Part shown: in pieces, positions 5,701-11,667 of the stretch
Numbering within the stretch: the first letter of the stretch is position 1
Layout of the letters: every line of letters begins with the position of its first letter
Assembly (NCBI GenBank): GCA_937996675.1
Contig: CALKUN010000027.1
Location: 1-11,667, forward strand
Reading direction: 5' to 3'
Source: an uncultured Candidatus Saccharibacteria bacterium
GTDB taxonomy: Bacteria; Patescibacteriota; Saccharimonadia; CAILAD01; GCA-016700035
Length of the DNA stretch: 11,667 nt
The notes under the pieces: model-generated
The model's input: only the letters and a program-made list of their open reading frames with translations
Told to the model about the DNA's origin: nothing
Databases searched by the model: none
Made by a program: the position numbers and the translations under genes

Positions 5701-7349
5701 GCATTAAAACATTGACTGCGGGGCCATACGCCACACAACCAGGTGCTAACACAGTCTATGTCGTCGCCAAGGACGAGGCCGGAAACGTCAACTACGCTAC
5801 TGCTGCCAGCGCCGAATTCACAGCCGATACTTCAGCGCCCGGACTGCCGCTCGATGTCGAAATCGCCGATGTCTCGACCCGCATCACAAGCAACTGGAAG
5901 CTCGCTCTCTCTTGGGCACCACCTACTGACGTGGGAGCCAGCGTTGCCTCGTACCGCATCTATCGATCCACCAATGGCATCTCCTACTCCCAAGTCGCCA
6001 CTACCGCCGGTACCAGCTACGTCGATGGCAATCTCTCTCAACTCACCTACTCGTACAAGATCAGCGCCTGCGACAGTGCTAACAATTGTGGTGCCACCAG
6101 CTCGGTCGTTAGCAAACTTCCAACAGGAAGATTTACGACTGCAGCCGCGCTTACGGCCAACGCCAAGGTGATCAACCTCAGTACCCGTAAGGCTACCGTC
6201 ACATGGTCAACCGACCGCGATAGCGATAGTAAGGTATCGATTGGTACTCGATCTGGTGAGTATGACCCATTCCAGATTGCCAGCCCTACCCAGACCACCG
6301 ACCATGAGGTAACCCTCAACAATCTCTCGCCAGGTACCACCTACTTTGCAAAGTCGAGCTGGACTGACGTGGATGGAAACATTGGCATGTCCGATGAGTT
6401 CAGCTTCAAAACGCAGCCAGCTCCAAGTACGCAGGAAGTAGCCGTCATCCGAGCTGGATTGTCGACCGCGCAGCTCAAATTTACTTCCACCGATGCCGCC
6501 AAGGTCATCATTCAGTATGGTCGATCGGATAGCTTCGGCGGCTCGAAGTCCATTTCCACCTCCCTCACCAAGTCGTCCTACGAGGCCGAGCTTGTGGGAC
6601 TCGACGATGGTAGCAAATACTTCTTCCGACTCAATACCTTTGATGCTGACGGCAATGAATACCCCGGCGGAACCATCTTTACCTTTACCACACCGGCCCG
6701 GCCAGTTATCTCAAACCTTGCTTTCCAGCCGGTCGACGGAGAGCCAACCAGTACGCAGCGTGTCAGCTGGAAGACAAACGTACCAACGTCATCACTCCTC
6801 CGCTATGCAGCAACCGGTGCAGCTCAGGAAGAAATGAGCGAGTCTACTCTGGTGACTGAGCATGAGATTACAGTCAAAAACCTCAAGGACGATACCCTTT
6901 ACTCACTCTCAGCCGAGTCTCGAGACGCGGGTGGCAACCTCGCAACGTCCGACATACAGACGCTTCGTACCGCACTCGATACTCGACCGCCAAAGGTCAC
7001 CGATGTAAAAGTCGAGACGACCGTACGCGGCACCGGTACTGAAGCCCGTGGCCAGATTGTCGTATCCTGGAAGACCGATGAACCAGCTACTAGCCAAGTT
7101 GCATACGGACAGGGTTCGGGTCTTCGCACGTTCAACAACCGTAGCTCCGAAGATGCCACGCTCACCACCGAGCATATCGTTATCATCGCCGATCTCGCGA
7201 CCTCTCGCGTCTACACAGTTCAGCCGGTCTCAAAGGATCGGTCTGGCAACGGTGTCGACGGTCCGACCCGATCAGGAATCATAGGTCGAGCCTCGGATAG
7301 TGTTATATCGATCGTACTCAACGCTCTGAGAGGAATTTTCGGATACTAG
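2706..7349 (+). CDS. Giant secreted protein: seven-bladed FG-GAP propeller in a jelly-roll, plus Ig/FN3 array
   Basis: This 1547-residue protein starts with an unusually long basic, His/Trp-rich segment (1-47), then a hydrophobic stretch (48-68) and an ALA cleavage site (70-72). After a short TWTQTNWSGG segment, ADFESNLNNW (117-126) looks like the first strand of a carbohydrate-binding jelly-roll. Seven FG-GAP/VCBS repeats follow (about 134-475), with calcium loops of the DxDGDGDxD type at 155, 204, 253, 301, 350, 399 and 448. The jelly-roll resumes at about 478-587. Next come a beta-sandwich (594-685), Ig-like and fibronectin type III modules (about 690-1140), and four C-terminal FN3-like domains with repeated TTEH/GN motifs (about 1143-1525). 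It should act outside the membrane, in adhesion or glycan binding (inference). No enzyme domain is seen. The start is fixed by an in-frame TAG directly before the ATG; Met25 is a second possibility. The next gene begins one base after the stop. Confidence 0.88.
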   Translation: MFQRIKKTYKTIHHHIAHRPHRYLMARGGWYSRWHSWNRGRFNHKHVHILSLGLWVAGGVLLAFLITRPALASGTWTQTNWSGGAGASTSNQYLVSTGITTSAGAFGLNLDQRMANADFESNLNNWRFVAGNGGTYGTKIDYSTAGQGYYMASADFDGDGDIDTVTSNYSNGNVSVLMNNGSGALGTKVDYGTATNPFGITVGDIDSDGDNDIVVTNAGSASVSVLKNNGNGTFATKVDYTTAATPLGVALADIDGDGDLDLIAATQGGGASVLKNNSNGTFAAKNDYAGACNVGGVATGDIDGDGDTDIVLTNGCGSSISVLKNSGTGTFAAKVDYTTVSQSSGIVLTDLDGDGDLDVATDSGNTAFLSILLNSGTGTYGTKTDYAVASVSNTIAAADLDNDGDKDLVVPNTTPGTVSVLKNNSNATFATKIDYTASGGSRGVALADMNADGNIDIMSYNATATISVFLNASDKAIKSSTRAYNNSNSALAVTTGTTGQFLQAKNLGDTNTYVLEAYVYTTGSAVTSADVELYVGSSVVTTTFQSTGSAGWYRLSANVTGTASSRDYGIQVKTAKTAYIDLFRLYQYPTGNLVSNAYDLTYGGEWGVLTYTYSGTGTVAVKVRTSNNADMSGATAFASCSAIPSGTVLAGQSCVTTNQRYVQYEVTLSGPTTTPIFEDINISYSQYDADPPETNASAITMKISNGGATVASNAWSNGPTPYFSWTAGADSGTGIQGYCLYLGTDNTADPRTAKGLLGTSPINTGGTCPFAVGPSPNIDLAGANYLGTALASSNSPYYLSIKAIDLTNNVFAGSSAQFQFRYDNTPPTNPGFITAPSQFVQDKAVTMTWPTTGGDAASDANSGLIGLQYRIGSGGTWYGDPHSGAQDTTDLLANDGSYTTTDPPDFANIHEGNNVVYFRSWDAAGNVSSVYPTTVIKLNTISPSSPQNLTPSPSTNTTNSFAFSWADPNTFSGAAGNLTYCYTFNTTPSAITCTWTNPGIKTLTAGPYATQPGANTVYVVAKDEAGNVNYATAASAEFTADTSAPGLPLDVEIADVSTRITSNWKLALSWAPPTDVGASVASYRIYRSTNGISYSQVATTAGTSYVDGNLSQLTYSYKISACDSANNCGATSSVVSKLPTGRFTTAAALTANAKVINLSTRKATVTWSTDRDSDSKVSIGTRSGEYDPFQIASPTQTTDHEVTLNNLSPGTTYFAKSSWTDVDGNIGMSDEFSFKTQPAPSTQEVAVIRAGLSTAQLKFTSTDAAKVIIQYGRSDSFGGSKSISTSLTKSSYEAELVGLDDGSKYFFRLNTFDADGNEYPGGTIFTFTTPARPVISNLAFQPVDGEPTSTQRVSWKTNVPTSSLLRYAATGAAQEEMSESTLVTEHEITVKNLKDDTLYSLSAESRDAGGNLATSDIQTLRTALDTRPPKVTDVKVETTVRGTGTEARGQIVVSWKTDEPATSQVAYGQGSGLRTFNNRSSEDATLTTEHIVIIADLATSRVYTVQPVSKDRSGNGVDGPTRSGIIGRASDSVISIVLNALRGIFGY
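3105..4130 (+). repeat. Seven tandem FG-GAP/VCBS blade repeats
   Basis: Seven repeats encode units of 48-49 residues, each with a central Dx[DN]xDG[DN]xD loop and a SVLKNN-type strand before the next blade. The loops are spaced 49, 49, 48, 49, 49 and 49 residues apart. The last copy is degenerate (DMNADGNID). Synonymous codons differ between copies, so the repeats are old and not a recent nucleotide-level duplication. Confidence 0.88.
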
Positions 7350-7350
7350 T

Positions 7351-8151
7351 ATGAGCGGTGGAATAATTGATACTACTCAGGTCCTGCAAGTACAGAATGT
7401 CCGTATGGATTTCCCGGTCAGCAACGGCGTTGTCACGCCGATCCAACATGCCGACTTTTCCATTCAGGCCAATAGCTTCAACATCATCTATGGTGCCTCG
7501 GGGAGCGGCAAGTCTACGCTCCTCAATACGATGGCCGGCCTCCAACCACCGACCCAAGGCAAGGTCATCGTACAAGGCGCTGATCTCTATGCTATGGACA
7601 ATCAAGAACTATCGCACTTTCGTGCCAATCGTGTTGGCTTCATTCACCAAACAAACGAGTGGGTGAAGAGTCTTACCGTTCTCGATAACGTCGCCATTCC
7701 GCTCTACTCGCTTGGATTCTCACGCAGCAAGGCAGCCAAGCTGGCCATGAATTCACTCGAACGCGTCCATATGCAGGAGTACGCCAAGAAGTATCCCAGC
7801 GTTCTGTCTGGCGGTGAGCAACAGCGTCTCGCCATGGCTCGTGCGCTCGTCAACGAACCTCTCTTCGTGATTGCCGATGAGCCTACCGGCAACCTCGATA
7901 CCAGCAATGGCGACAAAATCATGCATCTTCTGCTCGAATGCCAGACGATCTTCCGCAGTACAATCATCCTCGTGACCCACAACATGGAATACATCTCGTT
8001 TGCTGAGCACCTGCTCAACATTCAGAACCACATGGTTGAGGATATCCAAAAAGCCGATACTGCCACTATCGCCAATAAGCTACTCTACGAAACGAAGCTA
8101 CGTATCGATGCGTTGGCGCGTATGAAAGCCGAGGCAATCAATGGCAAGTAA
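7351..8151 (+). CDS. ABC transporter ATP-binding protein (LolD/MacB type)
   Basis: This 266-residue ATPase energises the permease encoded next to it at the cytoplasmic face. All nucleotide-binding motifs are intact: Walker A GASGSGKST at 48-56, Q-loop Gln100, signature LSGGEQQR at 152-159, Walker B with catalytic Glu177 (ADEP), D-loop NLD at 181-183, and switch His210. The sequence pattern and partner place it in the LolD/MacB/FtsE group, whose members use ATP to drive conformational change at the outer face and do not pump solutes through a channel. A C-terminal extension of about 40 residues (227-266) is charged and helical. It starts one base after the giant surface protein ends and overlaps the permease gene by 11 bases, so the three are translated as one unit. 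No strong ribosome site is seen, which suggests coupling to upstream translation. Confidence 0.92.
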   Translation: MSGGIIDTTQVLQVQNVRMDFPVSNGVVTPIQHADFSIQANSFNIIYGASGSGKSTLLNTMAGLQPPTQGKVIVQGADLYAMDNQELSHFRANRVGFIHQTNEWVKSLTVLDNVAIPLYSLGFSRSKAAKLAMNSLERVHMQEYAKKYPSVLSGGEQQRLAMARALVNEPLFVIADEPTGNLDTSNGDKIMHLLLECQTIFRSTIILVTHNMEYISFAEHLLNIQNHMVEDIQKADTATIANKLLYETKLRIDALARMKAEAINGK

Positions 8152-9358
8152 TCAGCGATATCCTTCACTGACTCGTCCGGTCATCATTCATATGGCTTGG
8201 AGTAGCTTGAGCTCTAAGCGGCTACGGTCGTTCCTCACGATCGCTGGTGTCATAATCGGTATCGGCGCGATCTATTTCCTCCTCTCGCTCGGACTCGGGC
8301 TGCAGGACCTCGTAACAAATCAAGTCATTGGTAGTGAGTCGGTCAAGACGATTGATGTCACCAGCCCAAACTCTACGATCGTTGAGCTCAACCAAGCCAA
8401 CAGCGACAAGATCAAGCATCTTACTCACGTCCAAGAGCTCGGCGGCCTCTACGCAAGCTCGGGCACTATCAAGCTCAACAACAGTGACGTCGATACTCTC
8501 GCCTATGGCATTGATTCTGAGTATCAAAACATTGCTGACCTCAAGATAATCAAGGGACGGGCTTTTGACGATAATGAATCTCGCGAGCTTCTCATCAACA
8601 GAGCTTCTCTCGAGGCAAGCGGCATTGGCGATGCACAAAAAGTCATTGGTCAAAACCTTGAGCTGAGCGTAGAGATTGAAGGTGATGAAACCGCAAAGAA
8701 TAAAAAACTCACTGACACCTTTGAGATCGTTGGTGTGATTGACTCAGGTACCGGAAGTGAGGTGTATTTCTCCAAGTCGTTCTTCAACGTTGCCGGAATT
8801 AACGAGTATACCCAGGTCAAGCTCGTCGTTGATGACATCGATAATATCCCTGACCTCCGCAAGCAGATTGAGAGCCTCGGGCTTGAGACCGTCGCACCAA
8901 TGGATACCATCAATCAGATCAAGGATCTCTTCCGTTACGTCAATCTCATCCTGGTCGGCTTTGGGTCTATTGGTATGATCGTTGCTATCCTGGGAATGTT
9001 CAACACACTCACCATCTCGCTGCTCGAACGCACTCGCGAGATCGGACTGATGATCGCACTTGGAGTAAAAAACCGCGACATCCGTAGACTCTTCATCTAC
9101 GAAAGTGTTTTACTATCCGTCATTGGATCCGTGGTCGGTATCACGCTCGCCAGCCTGGGCGGTCACCTCTTCAGCGTTATCATGAACCGTATAGCCATCA
9201 ACCGTGGCGTCCACGAAGTCTTCAGCCTCGTCTCTACACCATGGTGGCTCTCTCTTGGTGCTGTGGCCTTTATGGTGCTCATAGGCCTTGGCGTCTCATA
9301 TTTCCCAGCACGACGTGCTGGACGCATCAATCCTATTGAAGCACTTCACGACGAATAG
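8141..9358 (+). CDS. MacB/FtsX-family ABC transporter permease
   Basis: This 405-residue permease has the MacB layout: one membrane segment (about 31-53), a large extracytoplasmic domain (about 55-265) of the MacB core type, then three C-terminal membrane segments (about 268-292, 318-346, 368-388). The coupling region LERTREIGLMIALGVK (295-310) and the ending FPARRAGRINPIEAL (388-402) are hallmarks of the FtsX-like domain. It pairs with the ATPase encoded just upstream. Relatives extract lipoproteins (LolCDE), export peptides or toxins (MacB) or activate wall hydrolases (FtsEX). No MacA-like adaptor or TolC is in view, which would fit a single-membrane cell. A GAGG ribosome site at 8131-8134 lies six bases before the ATG, inside the ATPase gene. 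Confidence 0.92.
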   Translation: MASNQRYPSLTRPVIIHMAWSSLSSKRLRSFLTIAGVIIGIGAIYFLLSLGLGLQDLVTNQVIGSESVKTIDVTSPNSTIVELNQANSDKIKHLTHVQELGGLYASSGTIKLNNSDVDTLAYGIDSEYQNIADLKIIKGRAFDDNESRELLINRASLEASGIGDAQKVIGQNLELSVEIEGDETAKNKKLTDTFEIVGVIDSGTGSEVYFSKSFFNVAGINEYTQVKLVVDDIDNIPDLRKQIESLGLETVAPMDTINQIKDLFRYVNLILVGFGSIGMIVAILGMFNTLTISLLERTREIGLMIALGVKNRDIRRLFIYESVLLSVIGSVVGITLASLGGHLFSVIMNRIAINRGVHEVFSLVSTPWWLSLGAVAFMVLIGLGVSYFPARRAGRINPIEALHDE

Positions 9359-9359
9359 T

Positions 9360-9605
9360 TCAGTCTTCTCGGCGCTCAACGACGACTGTACACTCGGTTA
9401 ACAAAGCGGCTACTGCACCTACGGCTGCGAGAGTCGGCACAAGTACAGCTCCGACCACCCCTACTGTCAGTGGGATATCCAAGACATGCTTGCCTTCTTT
9501 GTTGCGAATGCTAATGCGACGAATGTTGCCTTCTGCAATGAGTGATTTCACCTTCTTGAGAAGGTCTTCGCCATCGACTTTGAATTCTTCTTTGGGCTTT
9601 TTCAT
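9360..9605 (-). CDS. DUF4342 small membrane-associated protein
   Basis: This 81-residue protein has a charged N-terminal half with a helix and a beta element (about 8-42, including KVKSLIAEGNIRRISIRN), then DIPLTVGVVGAVLVP and a hydrophobic segment through about residue 70, ending in a charged tail (VVVERRED). This is the DUF4342 pattern; its function is unknown and it probably associates with the membrane. I chose the ATG at 9605 and not the GTG at 9611, because an extended -10 (TGG-TATGAT, 9612-9617) ends six bases before the ATG, predicting a leaderless message starting at that codon. The gene converges on the permease gene with one base between stops, and it is divergent from the glycosyltransferase. 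Confidence 0.82.
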   Translation of the reverse strand: MKKPKEEFKVDGEDLLKKVKSLIAEGNIRRISIRNKEGKHVLDIPLTVGVVGAVLVPTLAAVGAVAALLTECTVVVERRED

Positions 9606-9611
9606 GTCCAC

Positions 9612-9620
9612 ATCATACCA
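9612..9620 (-). promoter_or_regulatory. Extended -10 promoter of the DUF4342 gene
   Basis: On the minus strand TGG followed by TATGAT ends six bases before the ATG at 9605. Transcription would begin at or next to the start codon. No -35 element is visible, so the TGn extension probably substitutes for it. It is back-to-back with the glycosyltransferase promoter. Confidence 0.55.
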
Positions 9621-9643
9621 AATCAGTCCAGCTCGTCCATGTT

Positions 9644-9652
9644 TGTTATACT
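9644..9652 (+). promoter_or_regulatory. Extended -10 promoter of the glycosyltransferase gene
   Basis: TGT followed by TATACT lies 19 bases before the ATG at 9672, giving a predicted leader of about 12 bases. No good -35 or Shine-Dalgarno is seen. It also rules out the earlier in-frame ATG at 9639, which lies upstream of this box. Confidence 0.55.
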
Positions 9653-9671
9653 TGGGGCTAAGATACGCTTT

Positions 9672-10628
9672 ATGAGCAAACCACTAATCAGCTACGTCCT
9701 ACCGGTCTATAACGAAGACAAATGTATCGAGAGATTTTTGACGTCCCTACAAAAGACGCTTCAGCCGCTCGAGAAAAAGTATGCATTTGAGCTGATCTGC
9801 ATCAATGACGGAAGCCAAGATGGCTCCCTTGAAATCCTTACTCGACTTGCCCAGAAGCACGATGAGATTGTCGTTCTTGATCTATCACGCAACTACGGAC
9901 ACCAAGTCGCCGTCACAGCCGGTATCGATTACTCAACGGGCCAGGCGGTGATCATAATGGATACGGATCTCCAAGATCCACCGGCTGTCAGCGTAGAGCT
10001 CATTCAGACCTGGGAGAAGGGCTTTGATGTCGTCTATGCTCAGCGAGCCAGCCGAAAAGATTCCGCCTTTAAGAAGCTCACCGCCAGCATCTACTATCGA
10101 ACGCTCGATCTTCTCTCCGAGATCAAGATCCCACGTGACACTGGTGACTTCCGGCTCATGGATGCCAAGGTCGTCACCGAGCTCAGAAAGTTCCGTGAGC
10201 ATAACCGCTACATTCGCGGGCTCGTTAGCTACGTTGGGTTCAAGCAAACCGCTGTTCTCTTCGAGCGAGACAAACGCTATGGAGGTACTACTGGCTATCC
10301 ACTCGGCAAGATGATCCGCTTCGCTATGGACGGAGTAACTGGATTTTCAACAGTTCCACTCCAGCTCATTTCGCAGCTCGGATTCTTGGTATCTGGGATG
10401 AGCTTTCTCGGAGCGCTCTATGCGCTCATTATCAGGCTCCAGTACACTGAAGCCGCCGTGCCCGGCTGGGCATTTATCACCATTGCCATATTCTTCATTG
10501 GTGGCATCCAGATGATTACCCTAGGTGTCATTGGGAGCTACGTTGGCCGCATATACAAAGAAGTCCAAAACCGTCCGCTCTACTCTATAGCTGATACGAT
10601 CAACGATAAAAAACTCTCGGACAGGTAA
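9672..10628 (+). CDS. Family 2 membrane glycosyltransferase (DPM1/GtrB type)
   Basis: This 318-residue protein transfers a sugar from a nucleotide donor, most likely to a polyprenyl-phosphate carrier at the cytoplasmic face. The GT-A domain occupies about 1-225: PVYNE at 11-15, NDGS at 45-48, the metal-binding DTD at 97-99 in MDTDLQDPP, DTGDFRLMD at 156-164, and the RYGGTTGYP loop at 202-210. Two C-terminal membrane segments (about 230-253 and 266-294) match the GtrB/bactoprenol glucosyltransferase layout and not the soluble members. The length is typical. The start at 9672 is preferred over 9639 because the promoter lies between them and residues from Met onward (MSKPLISYVLPVYNE) match the family start. 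The product could feed surface glycan or glycolipid synthesis; the sugar is not predictable. No terminator is visible downstream. Confidence 0.9.
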   Translation: MSKPLISYVLPVYNEDKCIERFLTSLQKTLQPLEKKYAFELICINDGSQDGSLEILTRLAQKHDEIVVLDLSRNYGHQVAVTAGIDYSTGQAVIIMDTDLQDPPAVSVELIQTWEKGFDVVYAQRASRKDSAFKKLTASIYYRTLDLLSEIKIPRDTGDFRLMDAKVVTELRKFREHNRYIRGLVSYVGFKQTAVLFERDKRYGGTTGYPLGKMIRFAMDGVTGFSTVPLQLISQLGFLVSGMSFLGALYALIIRLQYTEAAVPGWAFITIAIFFIGGIQMITLGVIGSYVGRIYKEVQNRPLYSIADTINDKKLSDR

Positions 10629-10636
10629 TCTCATTC

Positions 10637-10702
10637 TCAGTCTGCGATAACGATCTTCTTCATCTTGAGCATAGCTCGCATTACTTTGCCGGCTTGATTA
10701 TC
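10637..10702 (-). pseudogene. Remnant of a PhnB-like (VOC family) gene, C-terminal end only
   Basis: The minus-strand frame DNQAGKVMRAMLKMKKIVIA ends in D and a TGA stop. It closely resembles the usual C-terminus of PhnB / 3-demethylubiquinone methyltransferase-like VOC proteins, which end in a pattern like AxxVMxAMLxMKKIDIA. Upstream in this frame only six or seven more codons precede a stop, and no matching domain is found in any frame, so only the tail survives. A 32-codon open stretch in another frame (10681-10779) overlaps it but does not match the family. The resemblance is from memory of the family and covers about 21 residues, so chance is not excluded. Confidence 0.4.
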
Positions 10703-10801
10703 AAAACCATAAGAAGGGCGTGATCATCGACATTACTAAAGTCCTCGTTTAGATTGTTTTCACTCTCTAGCAGAGTCCGTCAAAAAGCTATGCGAATTCT
10801 C

Positions 10802-11332
10802 CTACTTCTGCTTGCCTGTAGCAGGATCTGGACAAGTGATACTATCTATCTTGTACTGGCCATTCACTTTCACGACCGTTGCGAGCACCTCTGCATCACC
10901 ACCCGAATAGATGTGACGAGTGAGCACTTTGGCTGTATCTCCCGTCACCGTCGCGTTCTTTGCCACTACTGTGGCGGGTGTATTCTGCGCACAGATGATT
11001 GGGTCGGCCGAATACCCACCTTTGGCGACATAGGCTTTGAGATTGGCCGTACCAAGCTCGCTTATTACAGTACCATTGCCGTTATCGCGTGCGATGTAGG
11101 CGATGAAGAAGGTTATAGCCGCCTGTTCGCCATCGGCCTCAGACACAGCCGGTACAGGAGTAGAGGTAGCTGATGAGGTAACAACTGGAGAAACAGTCGG
11201 GTTTGTTTCTGTAGTCTTTGGCTTGCCGTATAGTGCGAAGTAAGCCAGACCGGCGACAATAAGGACAAGCACTCCGATAAGTACAAACTCGATAGCCCCA
11301 AACCCCTTACGTAGCAAATCCCGATCCGACAT
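10802..11332 (-). CDS. Type IV pilin-like protein with NTF2/DUF3828-like domain
   Basis: This 176-residue protein has a class III (prepilin) signal. After RKG the mature chain would begin FGAIEF, with Gly10 before the cut, Phe11 at +1 and Glu15 at +5, followed by a hydrophobic helix (about 16-34). A Thr/Ser/Pro/Val linker (about 38-62) leads to a globular domain (about 65-168) that reads like the NTF2-fold DUF3828 type: a helical ITFFIAYIARD start and a VVKVNGQYKIDSITC ending, with C114 and C167 able to form a disulfide. It is probably inserted in the membrane and may join a pilus or pseudopilus if a prepilin peptidase exists elsewhere. I chose ATG 11332 over GTG 11338 because GGAG at 11338-11341 lies five bases before the ATG and would overlap the GTG. 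TATAAG at 11358-11363 is a suitable -10. Confidence 0.78.
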   Translation of the reverse strand: MSDRDLLRKGFGAIEFVLIGVLVLIVAGLAYFALYGKPKTTETNPTVSPVVTSSATSTPVPAVSEADGEQAAITFFIAYIARDNGNGTVISELGTANLKAYVAKGGYSADPIICAQNTPATVVAKNATVTGDTAKVLTRHIYSGGDAEVLATVVKVNGQYKIDSITCPDPATGKQK

Positions 11333-11357
11333 AAACACTCCGAAGTTAATTGTTATG

Positions 11358-11363
11358 CTTATA
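11358..11363 (-). promoter_or_regulatory. -10 box of the pilin-like gene
   Basis: TATAAG on the minus strand lies 25 bases before the ATG at 11332, giving a leader of about 19 bases. That leader contains GGAG five bases before the start codon. Unlike the other promoters here, this one leaves room for a normal ribosome-binding site. Confidence 0.4.
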
Positions 11364-11368
11364 GTAGA

Positions 11369-11393
11369 TGATTGGATGTTTTTGTACCAATCA
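11369..11393. repeat. 7-bp inverted repeat overlapping a stop codon
   Basis: TGATTGG at 11369-11375 and CCAATCA at 11387-11393 flank an 11-base loop. The right arm includes the TGA stop of the minus-strand gene at 11391. No T tract follows on either strand outside the stem, so it is at most a weak hairpin between two same-strand genes. Confidence 0.3.
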
Positions 11394-11642
11394 ATCGCCC
11401 TTGTCGTCGGTGGCCACAGGGCGCATATTGAGTGCTACATGAGTGACACCATCACTACCTACAACAGCCTCACACTCGGCCTCAAAGACAGTGTTGGACT
11501 TTTCTTCTGGAATGGTCAGTCGCTTGACGTGCCAGGACTCACCATCAAAGGCTTGGCTTAGGCTAGCTCGATAACAGGCATTTTTAGCCGAGCGATCATA
11601 GACGAGCTCACCATTCGGTTCTAGGTCAAGCTTCACAGCCAT
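11391..11642 (-). CDS. Small hypothetical protein (83 aa)
   Basis: I do not recognise this 83-residue protein. It has no membrane segment or signal, is acidic overall at its C-terminus (ATDDKGD), and alternates charged and hydrophobic residues in a way that suggests a small beta-rich fold. Two cysteines (C23, C57) are present. The minus-strand reading is favoured over the overlapping plus-strand frame (11355-11561) because its composition is protein-like and it runs in the direction of the next gene, whose promoter follows its stop. The frame stays open to the window edge, so the true start could lie beyond 11667. The ATG at 11642 is the only visible start near the beginning, with no clear ribosome site. 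Confidence 0.55.
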   Translation of the reverse strand: MAVKLDLEPNGELVYDRSAKNACYRASLSQAFDGESWHVKRLTIPEEKSNTVFEAECEAVVGSDGVTHVALNMRPVATDDKGD

Positions 11643-11667
11643 TGCACACCAACCAACCGAGTACGGC

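Noticed and set aside
11355..11561. Plus-strand 68-codon ORF after a TATGCT box
   Set aside because: It is antisense to the more protein-like minus-strand gene at 11391-11642 and shows no recognisable domain. The AT-rich box is better explained as the minus-strand TATAAG promoter.
1..11667. CRISPR arrays, tRNA or rRNA genes, insertion sequences, phage genes or toxin-antitoxin pairs
   Set aside because: None was seen on either strand. The only tandem repeats are coding (propeller blades and Pro/Thr linkers), and no transposase or terminal inverted repeats were found.

Overview
The window looks like a cell-envelope region from a small-genome bacterium, most likely a member of the Patescibacteria (Candidate Phyla Radiation), with Saccharibacteria the best guess. 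The assignment is inferred from several traits. Genes are densely packed, and very short intergenic promoters sit 6 to 10 bases from start codons. There is a giant secreted protein built from integrin-like propeller repeats and fibronectin type III modules. A pilin-like class III signal peptide and a DUF4342 protein are also present. No gene needs a recoded stop codon, so the standard bacterial code fits, which argues against the recoded CPR lineages. The taxon cannot be settled from this sequence alone.

Layout. From 203 to 907 (+) lies a membrane-anchored SGNH/GDSL hydrolase. It converges on a secreted two-domain surface protein with Pro/Thr linkers (965-2290, -), and a perfect 16-bp hairpin between them serves both strands as a terminator. 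Upstream of the surface protein is an overlooked 50-residue CxxC...CxxC protein (2327-2479, -), preceded by an 18-codon ORF. A divergent promoter region around 2540-2600 then starts the main operon on the + strand: a 1547-residue secreted protein (2706-7349), a LolD/MacB-type ATPase (7351-8151) and a MacB/FtsX-type permease (8141-9358). The three genes are separated by 1 nt or overlap by 11 nt. A DUF4342 gene (9360-9605, -) converges on the operon with a 1-nt gap and is divergent from a membrane glycosyltransferase of the DPM/GtrB type (9672-10628, +). Beyond it come a decayed fragment of a PhnB-like gene (10637-10702, -), a type IV pilin-like protein carrying an NTF2/DUF3828-like domain (10802-11332, -), and a small unrecognised protein (11391-11642, -).

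How the genes may work together. Nearly every product is at the membrane or outside it. The operon pairs a giant carbohydrate-binding or adhesive protein with an ABC transporter of the MacB/LolCDE/FtsEX superfamily, which suggests dedicated export, release or activation of that protein. The nearby glycosyltransferase, SGNH hydrolase and pilin-like protein fit a surface-building role. This functional link is inference from gene order.

The most unusual point is the architecture of the giant protein. Seven calcium-loop repeats with a 48-49 residue period (one complete seven-bladed propeller) appear to be inserted inside a jelly-roll carbohydrate-binding-like domain, right after its first strand.
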